Shown here piece after piece: positions 50,668 to 58,702 of a DNA stretch of 64,000 bases. Source of the stretch: Aestuariicoccus sp032586235 (lineage in GTDB: Bacteria; Pseudomonadota; Alphaproteobacteria; Rhodobacterales; Rhodobacteraceae). The stretch's first letter is position 1, and the number at the start of each line of letters is the position of its first letter. The stretch spans positions 124,001 to 188,000 of the forward strand of contig NZ_JAWHTD010000001.1 of assembly GCF_032586235.1 (NCBI RefSeq). The letters run 5' to 3'. The notes beneath the pieces were generated by a model. The model saw only the letters and a list, made by a program, of their open reading frames with translations. It was not told the origin of the DNA and searched no databases. The translations under genes and the position numbers were made by a program.

Positions 50668-51405
50668 ATGAGCCAAAGCATCCTGATTACCGGCGCGGGC
50701 CGCGGCATCGGCAAGGCCTGCGCCAAGACGTTTCTCGAGGCGGGCTGGCGCGTCGGGCTGATCGGCCGAACTGCCGCCGCGCTCGAAGAGGTCTCGGGCG
50801 GCCATGAGAACGCGCTGGTCCTGGCGTGTGACGTGACCTACGAAGGGCAGGTCGATGCGGCCTTCGACACGGCGGTCACGACATGGGGGCGCGTGGATTG
50901 CATCTTCAACAACGCGGGCGTCAGCCTTTTGGGCGCGACGATCGACGAGATCGCGGTGGCCGACTGGCGCAACCTGATCGACATCAACGTGACCGGCAGT
51001 TTCATCTGCGCCCGCGCGGCGTTTCGGGTGATGCGCGCTCAGGACCCGCAGGGCGGGCGGATCATCAACAACGGGTCGGTGTCGGCCTATGTCCCGCGCT
51101 GGGGATCGGCGGCCTATACGACGTCGAAACACGCGATCACCGGGCTGACGCGGTCGATATCGCTGGATGGGCGGCCCTACAACATCGCCTGCGGCCAGAT
51201 CGATATCGGCAATGCGCTGACCGACATGGCCGAGAAGATGACCAAGGGCGTGCCGCAGGCCGACGGCACCATTGCCGTCGAGCCGGTGATGGATGTGTCG
51301 AACGTGTCGAAATCGGTGCTGCACATGGCGTCGTTGCCGCTCGAGGCGAACGTCCAGTTCATGACGGTGATGGCCAGCGCCATGCCCTATATCGGCCGCG
51401 GCTGA
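50668..51405 (+). CDS. SDR family oxidoreductase
   Basis: The 245-residue protein has TGAGRGIGKACAKTFLE (NAD(P) loop), NNAG, Ser in NNGSVSAYVP and Tyr-x3-Lys in AAYTTSKHAITGLTRS. It is a classical SDR and lies 13 bases after the dehydratase gene. It would oxidise or reduce a hydroxyl on a sugar acid or its 2-keto-3-deoxy derivative. The C-terminus (MASLPLEANVQFMTVMASAMPYIGRG) differs from the usual SDR VDGG ending, so a distinct substrate is likely. Convergent with the EamA gene. Confidence 0.82.
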   Translation: MSQSILITGAGRGIGKACAKTFLEAGWRVGLIGRTAAALEEVSGGHENALVLACDVTYEGQVDAAFDTAVTTWGRVDCIFNNAGVSLLGATIDEIAVADWRNLIDINVTGSFICARAAFRVMRAQDPQGGRIINNGSVSAYVPRWGSAAYTTSKHAITGLTRSISLDGRPYNIACGQIDIGNALTDMAEKMTKGVPQADGTIAVEPVMDVSNVSKSVLHMASLPLEANVQFMTVMASAMPYIGRG

Positions 51406-51450
51406 CCGGCCGGGATCGGATTTTTAAGTAAAAATCCGGACCGTTTTCCG

Positions 51451-52335
51451 TCACGGAAAACGGGCGCGCCGCTCGCGGTGCCAGATATAAAGCCCGGCGG
51501 CGATAATGATGCCGCCGCCGCCCAGCGTCCAGACCGTGGGCCAGGTCGCAAAGACCAGGATCCCCGCGATGGCCGCCAGCAGGATCTGGATATAGACCAC
51601 CGGCGCCAGGATCGACGCGTCGGCCATGGTATGCGCCCGCGTCGTCGCGATATGCCCAAGCGCGCCGAAAAGCCCGATCACGCTCATCATCACGACAACC
51701 AGCGGCTGGTCGGGCATGTGCCAGAGCGGCCAGACCACCGGTGCCAGCGCCAGGGTCGGCAGGCCTGCCGACCACAGCTGCGCGGTGCCGTTGGCCTCGA
51801 TCCCGGCCAGCATACGCGTCAAGATGAAATAGCCCGAAGCACAGGCCAGCGCGCAAAGCGACAGGATCATCGCCGGATCGAAACCCGTGCCCCAGGGCTG
51901 CATCACCACCAGCACCCCGAAGAACCCCGCACAAACCGCCGCGATCCGGTGGATGCCGACCCGTTCGCCCAGGATCGGGATCGCCAGGAGCGTCACGACG
52001 ATGGGTCCGGCAAAGAAGATCGTCGTCGTGACGGTGATCGGCAGGTGGCTGAGGGCGGCGAAATTGAACATCGTGCTCGCGCCCAGCAGCGCGCTGCGCA
52101 ACAATTGCCGCCAGGGCGCGCGGCTGCGGAACACCGACGGCCCGTCGCGCGGCACGAAGATCACGCAGGCGATCAGGAAATGCCCGGCATAGCGGCAGAA
52201 CACCGCCTGCAGAGGCGCCACCCCCGCCAGAATCAGCCATTTCGCCGTGGTGTCGATGCAGGTGAAAAACACCACCGCCAGCGCCATGAGCGACAGGCCC
52301 AGGCCGGTGCGCTCTTCGCGCGGGGCGACGGACAC
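51451..52335 (-). CDS. EamA/DMT-superfamily transporter
   Basis: The 294-residue protein has ten TM helices as two EamA halves: FCRYAGHFLIACVIF with FNFAALSHLPITVTTTIFFAGP, and GLFGALGHIATTRAHTMADASILAPVVYIQIL. The repeated pattern is that of drug/metabolite exporters. It ends the long minus-strand operon that begins with the TRAP transporter and probably exports a metabolite. The substrate is not predictable. Confidence 0.82.
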   Translation of the reverse strand: MSVAPREERTGLGLSLMALAVVFFTCIDTTAKWLILAGVAPLQAVFCRYAGHFLIACVIFVPRDGPSVFRSRAPWRQLLRSALLGASTMFNFAALSHLPITVTTTIFFAGPIVVTLLAIPILGERVGIHRIAAVCAGFFGVLVVMQPWGTGFDPAMILSLCALACASGYFILTRMLAGIEANGTAQLWSAGLPTLALAPVVWPLWHMPDQPLVVVMMSVIGLFGALGHIATTRAHTMADASILAPVVYIQILLAAIAGILVFATWPTVWTLGGGGIIIAAGLYIWHRERRARFP

Positions 52336-52339
52336 CGGC

Positions 52340-53062
52340 TCAGCCCACCGCCCAGCCGCCGTCGATCACATGCGCCTGCCCGGTGGTGAAGGCCGATTCG
52401 TCCGACGCCAGGTAGAGCGCCAGTGCGGCCACCTCCTCGGCGGTGCCGATCCGGCCCATGGGCTGGCGGGCGATGAAGGCGCGGCGCGCCTCTTCGTAAT
52501 CCCCCATGGCGTGCAGCCGGTCCTGCAGTGACGGGCTCTCAATCGTGCCGGGGCAGATGCAGTTCACCCGCACCCCCTTGGTCACGTAATCGAGAGCCAC
52601 GGATTTCGTCATCCCGATCACCGCCGCCTTGGTGGCCCCATAGACGAAGCGGTTCGGCGCGGCCACGATCGACGACACCACCGAGGCGACGTTCACGATC
52701 GACCCGCCGCCGCGTTCCACCATGCCCGGCAGCACCGCCTGCATGGAATGGAATTGCGAGCGCACGTTCAGCCCCAGGGCAAAGTCGAATTCCGCATCCG
52801 TGGCCTCGGCGATGGTGCCCGCGTGCACGAAGCCCGCGCAATTGACCAGCACGTCGGGGGCGGCCGCCTGCACCGCGCCCGTCAGCGCGGCCTTGTCGGT
52901 CACGTCCAGCGCCGCCGTCTCGCAGTCCAGCCCCTCAAGCAGCGCGGGGTTCAGATCGGTGGCTACGACCGACGCGCCCTCGGCCATGAACCGCTCGGCG
53001 ATGGCGCGGCCGATGCCCTGGCCCGCCGCCGTGACGAAGGCCCGTTTTCCCTGCAATCTCAT
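52340..53062 (-). CDS. SDR dehydrogenase, 2-keto-3-deoxy-L-fuconate dehydrogenase-like
   Basis: The 240-residue protein has FVTAAGQGIGRAIAERF, the short Asp-Val-Thr-Asp motif, Tyr-x3-Lys in FVYGATKAAVIGMTKS and the ending ARQPMGRIGTAEEVAALALYLASDESAF. These features match 2-keto-3-deoxy-L-fuconate dehydrogenase and its relatives, which oxidise the C4 hydroxyl to a diketo acid. The FAH-family hydrolase at 63200 could split that product. ATG at 53062 preferred over GTG three codons upstream because AGGTGA lies 8 bases before the ATG. Confidence 0.78.
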   Translation of the reverse strand: MRLQGKRAFVTAAGQGIGRAIAERFMAEGASVVATDLNPALLEGLDCETAALDVTDKAALTGAVQAAAPDVLVNCAGFVHAGTIAEATDAEFDFALGLNVRSQFHSMQAVLPGMVERGGGSIVNVASVVSSIVAAPNRFVYGATKAAVIGMTKSVALDYVTKGVRVNCICPGTIESPSLQDRLHAMGDYEEARRAFIARQPMGRIGTAEEVAALALYLASDESAFTTGQAHVIDGGWAVG

Positions 53063-53074
53063 GTCATTCACCTT

Positions 53075-53950
53075 TCAGATGTGTGCTGAGGTATCCACCA
53101 TCTCGGGCACCAAGCGGTCCCCGAAGCCATTGTCGCGTGCCTCGCGCAGCGTGGCGTCGGCGGCCCCGGAAATGCGCGACTGCGCGCCCAGATCGGCGGC
53201 CATCTGGCGGTAATACCCCACGTCCTTGGCGCCGTTGGTCACCGAAAAGGCCAGATCGATCTTGCCCTCGGCGGCGTAGTTCCGGACGAAATCCATCATG
53301 CCCGAGCGCAGCGGCCCGGCGGCCATGACGTTGTAGAGATCCTCGCGCGCCACCCCCGCCGCATCGGCCATTGCAAAGGCCTCGGCCATGGCGCAGGCGG
53401 TGGTCATGCCGAAGAAATTGTTGATCAGTTTGATCGTATGCCCGGTCCCCAGCTTGCCCAGGTGAAAGACGTTTTCGCCCAGCGTCTCCAACAGCGGCCG
53501 GGCGCGTTCGAACGCGGCTTCGTCGCCCGAGCACATGATGTTCAGCAGCCCGTCCTTGGCATGGGCCGGGGTCCGGCCCAGCGGCGCGTCGAGATAGGCC
53601 GCGCCCTTTTCGGCCAGCGCCGCGCCGATCCTCAGCGTCGAGGCGGGCAGCGAGGTGCCGAAGTCGATCACGATCTGATCTTCGCGCGCCCCGGCCAGCA
53701 CGCCGTCGTCGCCGAATATCCTGGCCTCGACATGCTCTGACGTGCCCATGCAGAGCATGACCACATCGCTCGCCTCGGCCAGCGCGCGGGCGCTTGCCGC
53801 CTCGGTCGCGCCGTGCGCCAGCGCCGCGTCGATGCCGGTGCGGTCACGGTGGCCCAGCACGATCAGCTCGTGGCCCGCGGTCTGCAGGCAGTCGACCATG
53901 GCGCGCCCCATCAGGCCGAGGCCGATGAACCCGATTTTCGCTGCTGTCAT
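53075..53950 (-). CDS. 3-hydroxyisobutyrate dehydrogenase-family protein
   Basis: The 291-residue protein has IGFIGLGLMGRAMVDCLQTAG, the substrate loop DAPLGRTPAHAKDG and catalytic Lys in GTGHTIKLINNFFGM. It shares DAPLGRTP with the gene at 46143, and the two are probably paralogues with related substrates. Classical tartronate semialdehyde reductase has a different loop. The ATG at 53950 was taken because GGACCTCTC-type purine-rich sequence lies just upstream on the minus strand and the Rossmann start follows directly. In the TRAP-led operon. Confidence 0.82.
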   Translation of the reverse strand: MTAAKIGFIGLGLMGRAMVDCLQTAGHELIVLGHRDRTGIDAALAHGATEAASARALAEASDVVMLCMGTSEHVEARIFGDDGVLAGAREDQIVIDFGTSLPASTLRIGAALAEKGAAYLDAPLGRTPAHAKDGLLNIMCSGDEAAFERARPLLETLGENVFHLGKLGTGHTIKLINNFFGMTTACAMAEAFAMADAAGVAREDLYNVMAAGPLRSGMMDFVRNYAAEGKIDLAFSVTNGAKDVGYYRQMAADLGAQSRISGAADATLREARDNGFGDRLVPEMVDTSAHI

Positions 53951-54011
53951 GAGAGGTCCTCCAATAGGGTCCGGCCGCAGGGTATGGGCCGGCGGTTTGT
54001 GTACTGGCGGC

Positions 54012-55055
54012 TCAGGCGCATTCGGTGACCGGCCCGACATGGACGGTGCCGCCACTGGCAGCGGCGTCAAGCGTGGCCAGTGTCGCGGCGAGGGTGGCCA
54101 GACCGTCGCGGCCCGTGGCCAGCAGATCGTCCGCCGCGCCCCCGGCCACACGGGCAAAGCGCAGCATCTGTTCCAGGATCGGATCGACGCGGGGCAGCTT
54201 GGGCCCGGGGGTGCGGGTCTGCGCCGTCCGCCAATCCGTCGCCTCGTGCCACAGATCGAGGGAGGGAAAGCAAAGGCTGGCCTTGGTGCCGATGAAGCGC
54301 ACAGGGTCCTGACCGGTCTGGCCGATCTCGGGGTTCTCGCCCGAGGCGGCCTCGAAGCTCCAGGGCGAGGCGCCGGCGTCCGAGATCAGGAAGGTACCGA
54401 GCGCGCCCGAGGCAAAGCCCAGCGTCAGCGCGGCGGTGTCCTCGATCGCCAGACCGCGGGCCGCATTCGCTGTCTGCGCGGTGATGCTGGCGATCTCGCC
54501 CATGAACAGCCGCAAGAGGTCGATCTCGTGGCTGAGGTTGGTCAGGATCGGCCCCGCGCCCGGCGCGCGCCGCCAGGGCACGTCGTAATAGCTGTCGTGC
54601 TTGCGCAGCGACCACAGCCCCTGAACGGCGACCAGCGTGCCCAGATCGGGCAGGCGGTCGCGGGCGGCGGCGACGAATGGATGGCAGCGCCGGTGGTGCC
54701 CGGTCAGCAGCGGCAGGCCGGCGCTCTCTGCCGCGCGGCAGAGCGTTTCGGCCTCGTCCAGCGTGGCGGTGACGGGCTTTTCGACCAGCACCGCCCAGCC
54801 CCGCCCCAGCGCGGCCAGCCCGCTGGCCAGGTGATCCGGGGTCGGCGTGGCGATCACGGCCGCGCGGGTGCGGGCGGGCACGTCCTCGACCCCGGACACG
54901 ACCGGAAACCCGAGGCTTTCCAGCTCCGCGCGGCGTGCCTCCTGCGGTTCGACCACCGCCGTCAGGTCGATCTGCGGCGCGGCCAGCGCGACCGACATGT
55001 GCCGGAACCCGATCGACCCGCCACCGATTACGCAAAGCGGAAGCGCTGGGGCCAT
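54012..55055 (-). CDS. Gfo/Idh/MocA-family oxidoreductase
   Basis: The 347-residue protein has a Rossmann start (VIGGGSIGFRHMSVAL, residues 10-25) and the family Glu-Lys-Pro motif (VLVEKPVTAT, Lys93), followed by the mixed beta-sheet domain with GHHRRCHPF and THEID-like LSHEIDLLRLF. It would oxidise a sugar or sugar acid hydroxyl with NAD(P)+. Its start overlaps the stop of the UxaA-type dehydratase gene by ATGA, so the two are translationally coupled and may act in sequence. Confidence 0.83.
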   Translation of the reverse strand: MAPALPLCVIGGGSIGFRHMSVALAAPQIDLTAVVEPQEARRAELESLGFPVVSGVEDVPARTRAAVIATPTPDHLASGLAALGRGWAVLVEKPVTATLDEAETLCRAAESAGLPLLTGHHRRCHPFVAAARDRLPDLGTLVAVQGLWSLRKHDSYYDVPWRRAPGAGPILTNLSHEIDLLRLFMGEIASITAQTANAARGLAIEDTAALTLGFASGALGTFLISDAGASPWSFEAASGENPEIGQTGQDPVRFIGTKASLCFPSLDLWHEATDWRTAQTRTPGPKLPRVDPILEQMLRFARVAGGAADDLLATGRDGLATLAATLATLDAAASGGTVHVGPVTECA

Positions 55056-56545
55056 CACATCACCGCGCCGATCTGCCAGGGCACGAATTCGTAATCGCCC
55101 AACCCCTGCGCCTCGGATTTGGTCGCCTCGCCGCTGGCCATCCGCAGCCACATCTCATAGATCTCGCGGCCCACCTCCTCGACGCTGGCCTTGCCGGTCA
55201 GGATGCGGCCCGCGTCGATGTCCATGTCGTCGCTCAGCCGCGCGTACATTTCCGAATTGGTGGCGATCTTCATCGACGGGCTGGGTTTCGCGCCGAAGGC
55301 CGAGCCGCGCCCGGTGGTAAAGGCCACCAGATTGCAGCCCGAGGCGATCTGCCCCGTGACCGAGGCCGGATCGTAACCGGGGCTGTCCATGAAGGTGAAG
55401 CCCCTGGCCGTCACCGGCTCGGCGTATTTGTAAACGCCGGTCAGCGGCGTGGTGCCGCCCTTGGCCGCGGCCCCCAGCGATTTTTCGAGGATCGTCGTCA
55501 GCCCGCCTTTCTTGTTTCCGGGGCTGGGATTGTTGTCCATGCTGCCTTTGTTGCGGGCGGTGTAATCCTCCCACCAGCGAATGAGGCCGACCAGCTTTTC
55601 GCCGGTGGCGCGGTCGGCGGCGCGGGCGGTGAGCAGGTGCTCGGCGCCGTAGATCTCGGGCGTTTCGGCCAGCACGCCGGTGCCGCCCTGCGCCACCAGC
55701 AGGTCGCAGGCATGGCCCAGAGCCGGGTTGGCGGTGATGCCCGACCAGGCGTCCGACCCGCCGCATTGCAGCGCGACCATCAGCTCGGAGGCGGGGCATT
55801 CGCTGCGGGTGGCTTCATTCACCAGCGGCAGCATCGCCTCGATCTTCTTGATCCCCAGCTCGACCGTCTTGCGCAGCCCGCCGACGTCCTGAATGTTCAT
55901 CGTCTGAAAGAGCGGGCCGGGGGTGAGGCCGAAGGCCTCGACCAGCCAGTCGATCTGGTTCATCTCGCAGCCCAGCCCCGCCATCAGCACGCCGCCGACA
56001 TTGGGATTGCGGGCATAGCCCCACATGACGCGCTGCAGCGCCTCGAAACCCTCGCCATCCCCGGCCATGCCGCAGCCGGTGCCATGCACAAAGGCGGCGA
56101 CGCCGTCGACATTGGGATAGGGGGCCAGCCGGTCGGGGGTGAAATGCTGCGCGATCATGCGCGCGGCGGTCGCCGAGCAATTCACCGAGGTGATGACGGC
56201 GATATAGTTGCGCGTGCCGACCCGGCCCGAGGGGCGACGGAAGCCCATGAAGCTGTCTTTTTGCGCGGCGGGCGCCACGGGCCGCAGGTTGGTGCCGAAC
56301 TCGTATTCGGTATCGACGTTGCGGAAGTCGAGGTTGTGCGTGTGCACATGCGCGCCCTGCGGAATGTCCTCATGCGCATAGCCGATGATCTGGTCGTATT
56401 TGCGCACGGGCTGGCCCTTGGCGATGGCCTGGGTCGCCATCTTGTGGCCGCGCGGGATCAGCGTCGTGGCGCCCTCGTCGCCTACGGCGAGCGGGCGGAT
56501 GGCGGTGACCACGTTGTCATGGTCGGACAGACGGACGGTGTTCAT
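55055..56545 (-). CDS. UxaA/GarD-family sugar-acid dehydratase (altronate dehydratase-like)
   Basis: The 496-residue protein has both UxaA halves: an N-terminal SAF domain (VRLSDHDNVVTAIRPL, RGHKMATQAI, GYAHEDIPQGAHVHTHNL) and the large C-terminal domain with FMGFRRPSGRVGTRNYIAVITSVNCSATAA, HGTGCGM and LQCGGSDAWSGITANPALG. The conserved cysteines bind the Fe(II) site. Enzymes of this family dehydrate D-altronate or galactarate. The L-galactonate/altronate split cannot be made by eye. It is the third sugar-acid dehydratase type in the island. Upstream lies a compound palindrome (56574-56637). Confidence 0.87.
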   Translation of the reverse strand: MNTVRLSDHDNVVTAIRPLAVGDEGATTLIPRGHKMATQAIAKGQPVRKYDQIIGYAHEDIPQGAHVHTHNLDFRNVDTEYEFGTNLRPVAPAAQKDSFMGFRRPSGRVGTRNYIAVITSVNCSATAARMIAQHFTPDRLAPYPNVDGVAAFVHGTGCGMAGDGEGFEALQRVMWGYARNPNVGGVLMAGLGCEMNQIDWLVEAFGLTPGPLFQTMNIQDVGGLRKTVELGIKKIEAMLPLVNEATRSECPASELMVALQCGGSDAWSGITANPALGHACDLLVAQGGTGVLAETPEIYGAEHLLTARAADRATGEKLVGLIRWWEDYTARNKGSMDNNPSPGNKKGGLTTILEKSLGAAAKGGTTPLTGVYKYAEPVTARGFTFMDSPGYDPASVTGQIASGCNLVAFTTGRGSAFGAKPSPSMKIATNSEMYARLSDDMDIDAGRILTGKASVEEVGREIYEMWLRMASGEATKSEAQGLGDYEFVPWQIGAVM

Positions 56546-56573
56546 CTCGGTGCAACCTTCGTTTCGGGCGCGC

Positions 56574-56637
56574 CGCAGTCCCGGGCCCGATCCGGGGCCT
56601 CTTGGCCATGAGGTCCCGGGGCAAGCCCGGGACTGCG
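56574..56637. repeat. Compound palindromic element (two nested hairpins)
   Basis: The outer arms CGCAGTCCCGGG (56574-56585) and CCCGGGACTGCG (56626-56637) are perfect 12-base complements. Inside, GTCCCGGG (56613-56620) and CCCGGGAC (56626-56633) form a hairpin around GCAAG, and a partial one lies at 56580-56597. It occupies nearly all of the gap between the PhyH and UxaA-type genes. The same core (GTCCCGGG...CCCGGGAC) appears at 41686 and 47076. Confidence 0.75.
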
Positions 56638-56656
56638 ACGCGTGTCGTGATGCATT

Positions 56657-57604
56657 TCAGGCACAGGCAGGGCTGTCCGCCTGCCAGCGGTGGATCGGGA
56701 TATGAGGCTGGCCTGCGAGCCGGGCGCGGGCGGCTTCCCACATCGCGCGCCATGCGCGCCAGTCCCGGAGTTCGGTGTCCGGCGCGGCGCGCGAGCGCGC
56801 GACGAAGTCGGGGAAATGCGCGCGGCCCGTCGGCTGGCCGGTCACATTGTAGCGAATGTCGAAGGACCAGCGGAAGGCGTCCGACCGGTTCACCAGCGAG
56901 GCATGCGGCGTCAGCGGATGGAAGATCACCGCGCCGCCGGCCTTGACGGGCAGCGGCAGCGCTGCCTCTTCGTCGAGGAACCCGTCGGCGATGGCGGTCT
57001 GGCGTTTGGGGCAATGCGGGCACATGCGCGGCTTTCCGGGGATCACCTGCAAACAGCCGTTCTCGACCGTCGCATCGGTGATCGCCAGCCAGACCGTCAC
57101 CATCCGCGTCGCGTCGCCCTCTTCATGCGCCACCGCGCGGTCCTGGTGCCAGTCGGTCGCGGTGATATGCGCGCGGATCTCGTCGCCGCGCAGGTCGGTC
57201 GCGGGGGGCTTCAGCCGCACGTGCTGGATCGGGTTCGAGGCGATCTCGGGCCCGATCAGATCCTCCACCAGATCGAGCAGGCGCGGGCAGGTCACCATGT
57301 CGAAGACCGCCGGGCCGAAGTGAAACGGCGTGTCGGCGGCGATCGCATCGCCGGGCAGCGAGATGTCCATCGGCTGAAACCAGTCGCAGCCGGCGGCGTA
57401 GCTGGTCAGCAGCTTGTCCTGAAACCCGCCGTCGCAGGGCGGCACGCGCCCCTCGGCCTGCCAGCGGGCATAAAGCGCGTCGAGCAGGGTCGCGTATTCG
57501 GCGCGGATCCGGTCCAGCAGGCCGGGCGGCAGCACGTCCTCCACCACCAGGAAGCCGACCTGTTCGAACTGGTCTTTTTGGGTGTCCGACAGAAACAGGG
57601 TCAT
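56657..57604 (-). CDS. Phytanoyl-CoA dioxygenase (PhyH) family protein
   Basis: The 315-residue protein has HxD in ATDWHQDRAVAHEEG, the distal His in GAVIFHPLTPHASLVNRS and Arg in AFRWSFDIRYN, completing the Fe(II)/2-oxoglutarate site. It also has a CPHCPKRQ motif with two cysteines near residue 200, unusual for the family. It overlaps the enolase-superfamily gene by 4 bases. With the PhyH gene at 47130 it is the second dioxygenase in the sugar-acid island, on opposite strands and not close paralogues. Confidence 0.83.
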   Translation of the reverse strand: MTLFLSDTQKDQFEQVGFLVVEDVLPPGLLDRIRAEYATLLDALYARWQAEGRVPPCDGGFQDKLLTSYAAGCDWFQPMDISLPGDAIAADTPFHFGPAVFDMVTCPRLLDLVEDLIGPEIASNPIQHVRLKPPATDLRGDEIRAHITATDWHQDRAVAHEEGDATRMVTVWLAITDATVENGCLQVIPGKPRMCPHCPKRQTAIADGFLDEEAALPLPVKAGGAVIFHPLTPHASLVNRSDAFRWSFDIRYNVTGQPTGRAHFPDFVARSRAAPDTELRDWRAWRAMWEAARARLAGQPHIPIHRWQADSPACA

Positions 57605-58689
57605 GGTCGCAGGCTCTCCAGCCGGTCCCAGTCGAAGACGACGCCGTGGCCCGGACGGTCGGGGGCGATGGCGTGGCCGTCTTCGATCCGCAAAGGCGTC
57701 TCGACATAATGCTCGAGCCCGAAGCCATGCGCCTCGAGATACGAGCGGTTGGGGCAGGCGGCGAGCAGATGCACGGTGATGTCATGCGCGCCGTGGCTGG
57801 TCACGGGCAGGTGGTGCGCCTCGGCCAGCCGGGCGATCTTTATGAACGGTGTGACGCCGCCGCAATTGGTGACGTCCGGTTCGGGAAAGCTGACGCCGCC
57901 GCTGTCGATGACCGTCTTGAAATCCCACAGCGACCGCAGGTTTTCGCCGGTGGCGACGGGAATGCCGCCTTCGGTCTGCACCCTTGCGTGGCCGGCGGGA
58001 TCGTCGGGCGGGATCGGTTCCTCGAACCAGGTCAGGTCGAATTCCGCAAAGGCGCGCGCGGCGCGGATCGCGCCCGCGACCGTGTATTTCATGTTGGCGT
58101 CGACCATCAGCGGCAGGTCCGCGCCGAAGGCGTCGCGCATGGCGGTGATCTTGGCCACATCCTCGGACAACCTGTCGCGGCCCACCTTCATCTTGATAGC
58201 GCGGTGGCCGTTTTCCATGTTGTCGCGGGTCTGGGCCACCAGCTCTTCGGGGGTCAGGTCGAGGTCGATGCCGCCCGCGTAGCAGGGCACCCTGGGGTCG
58301 AACCCGCCCAGCAGCCGCCAGAGCGGCAGGCCCGCCCGTTTCGCCTTGAGATCCCAGAGCGCGATATCCAGCGCCGACAGCGCCAGCACCGTCGGCCCGC
58401 CGCGCCCGCCGTAGTGGAAGGCCCACCAGAGGTCCTTCCAGATCGCCTCGGTCAGGTCGGCGTCGCGGCCCAGAACCTTGGGCGCCATCTCGCGCCCCAG
58501 GATATCCGCCGCCGCGCCGCCGTTCACGCCGCAGGTGAAGGTATAGCCCACACCCTCGGCGCCGTCGGCGTCGCGCACCCGCGCGGTGACCACCTCGAAA
58601 CCGCGCATCTGGCCGTGCATCGAATCCTCGAGCACCCGGGGCAGCGGGATCATGTAGTGATCGGCGATGATGCGGTCTATCCGGGCCAT
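57601..58689 (-). CDS. Enolase-superfamily (mandelate racemase/muconate lactonising) enzyme, sugar-acid dehydratase-like
   Basis: The 362-residue enzyme has the catalytic base pair Lys166-x-Lys168 (IKMKVG), metal ligands Asp197, Glu223 and Glu249 and the His299-Asp272 dyad (TSHGAH and EPDVTN). This is the mandelate racemase subgroup. Several members dehydrate galactarate, talarate, fuconate or other aldonic and aldaric acids. All catalytic residues are intact, so it should be active. The exact substrate cannot be assigned. It lies between the TRAP genes and the PhyH gene, and the start at 58689 is close behind dctM. Confidence 0.85.
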   Translation of the reverse strand: MARIDRIIADHYMIPLPRVLEDSMHGQMRGFEVVTARVRDADGAEGVGYTFTCGVNGGAAADILGREMAPKVLGRDADLTEAIWKDLWWAFHYGGRGGPTVLALSALDIALWDLKAKRAGLPLWRLLGGFDPRVPCYAGGIDLDLTPEELVAQTRDNMENGHRAIKMKVGRDRLSEDVAKITAMRDAFGADLPLMVDANMKYTVAGAIRAARAFAEFDLTWFEEPIPPDDPAGHARVQTEGGIPVATGENLRSLWDFKTVIDSGGVSFPEPDVTNCGGVTPFIKIARLAEAHHLPVTSHGAHDITVHLLAACPNRSYLEAHGFGLEHYVETPLRIEDGHAIAPDRPGHGVVFDWDRLESLRP

Positions 58690-58702
58690 GGCTTGGGTCG
58701 TA

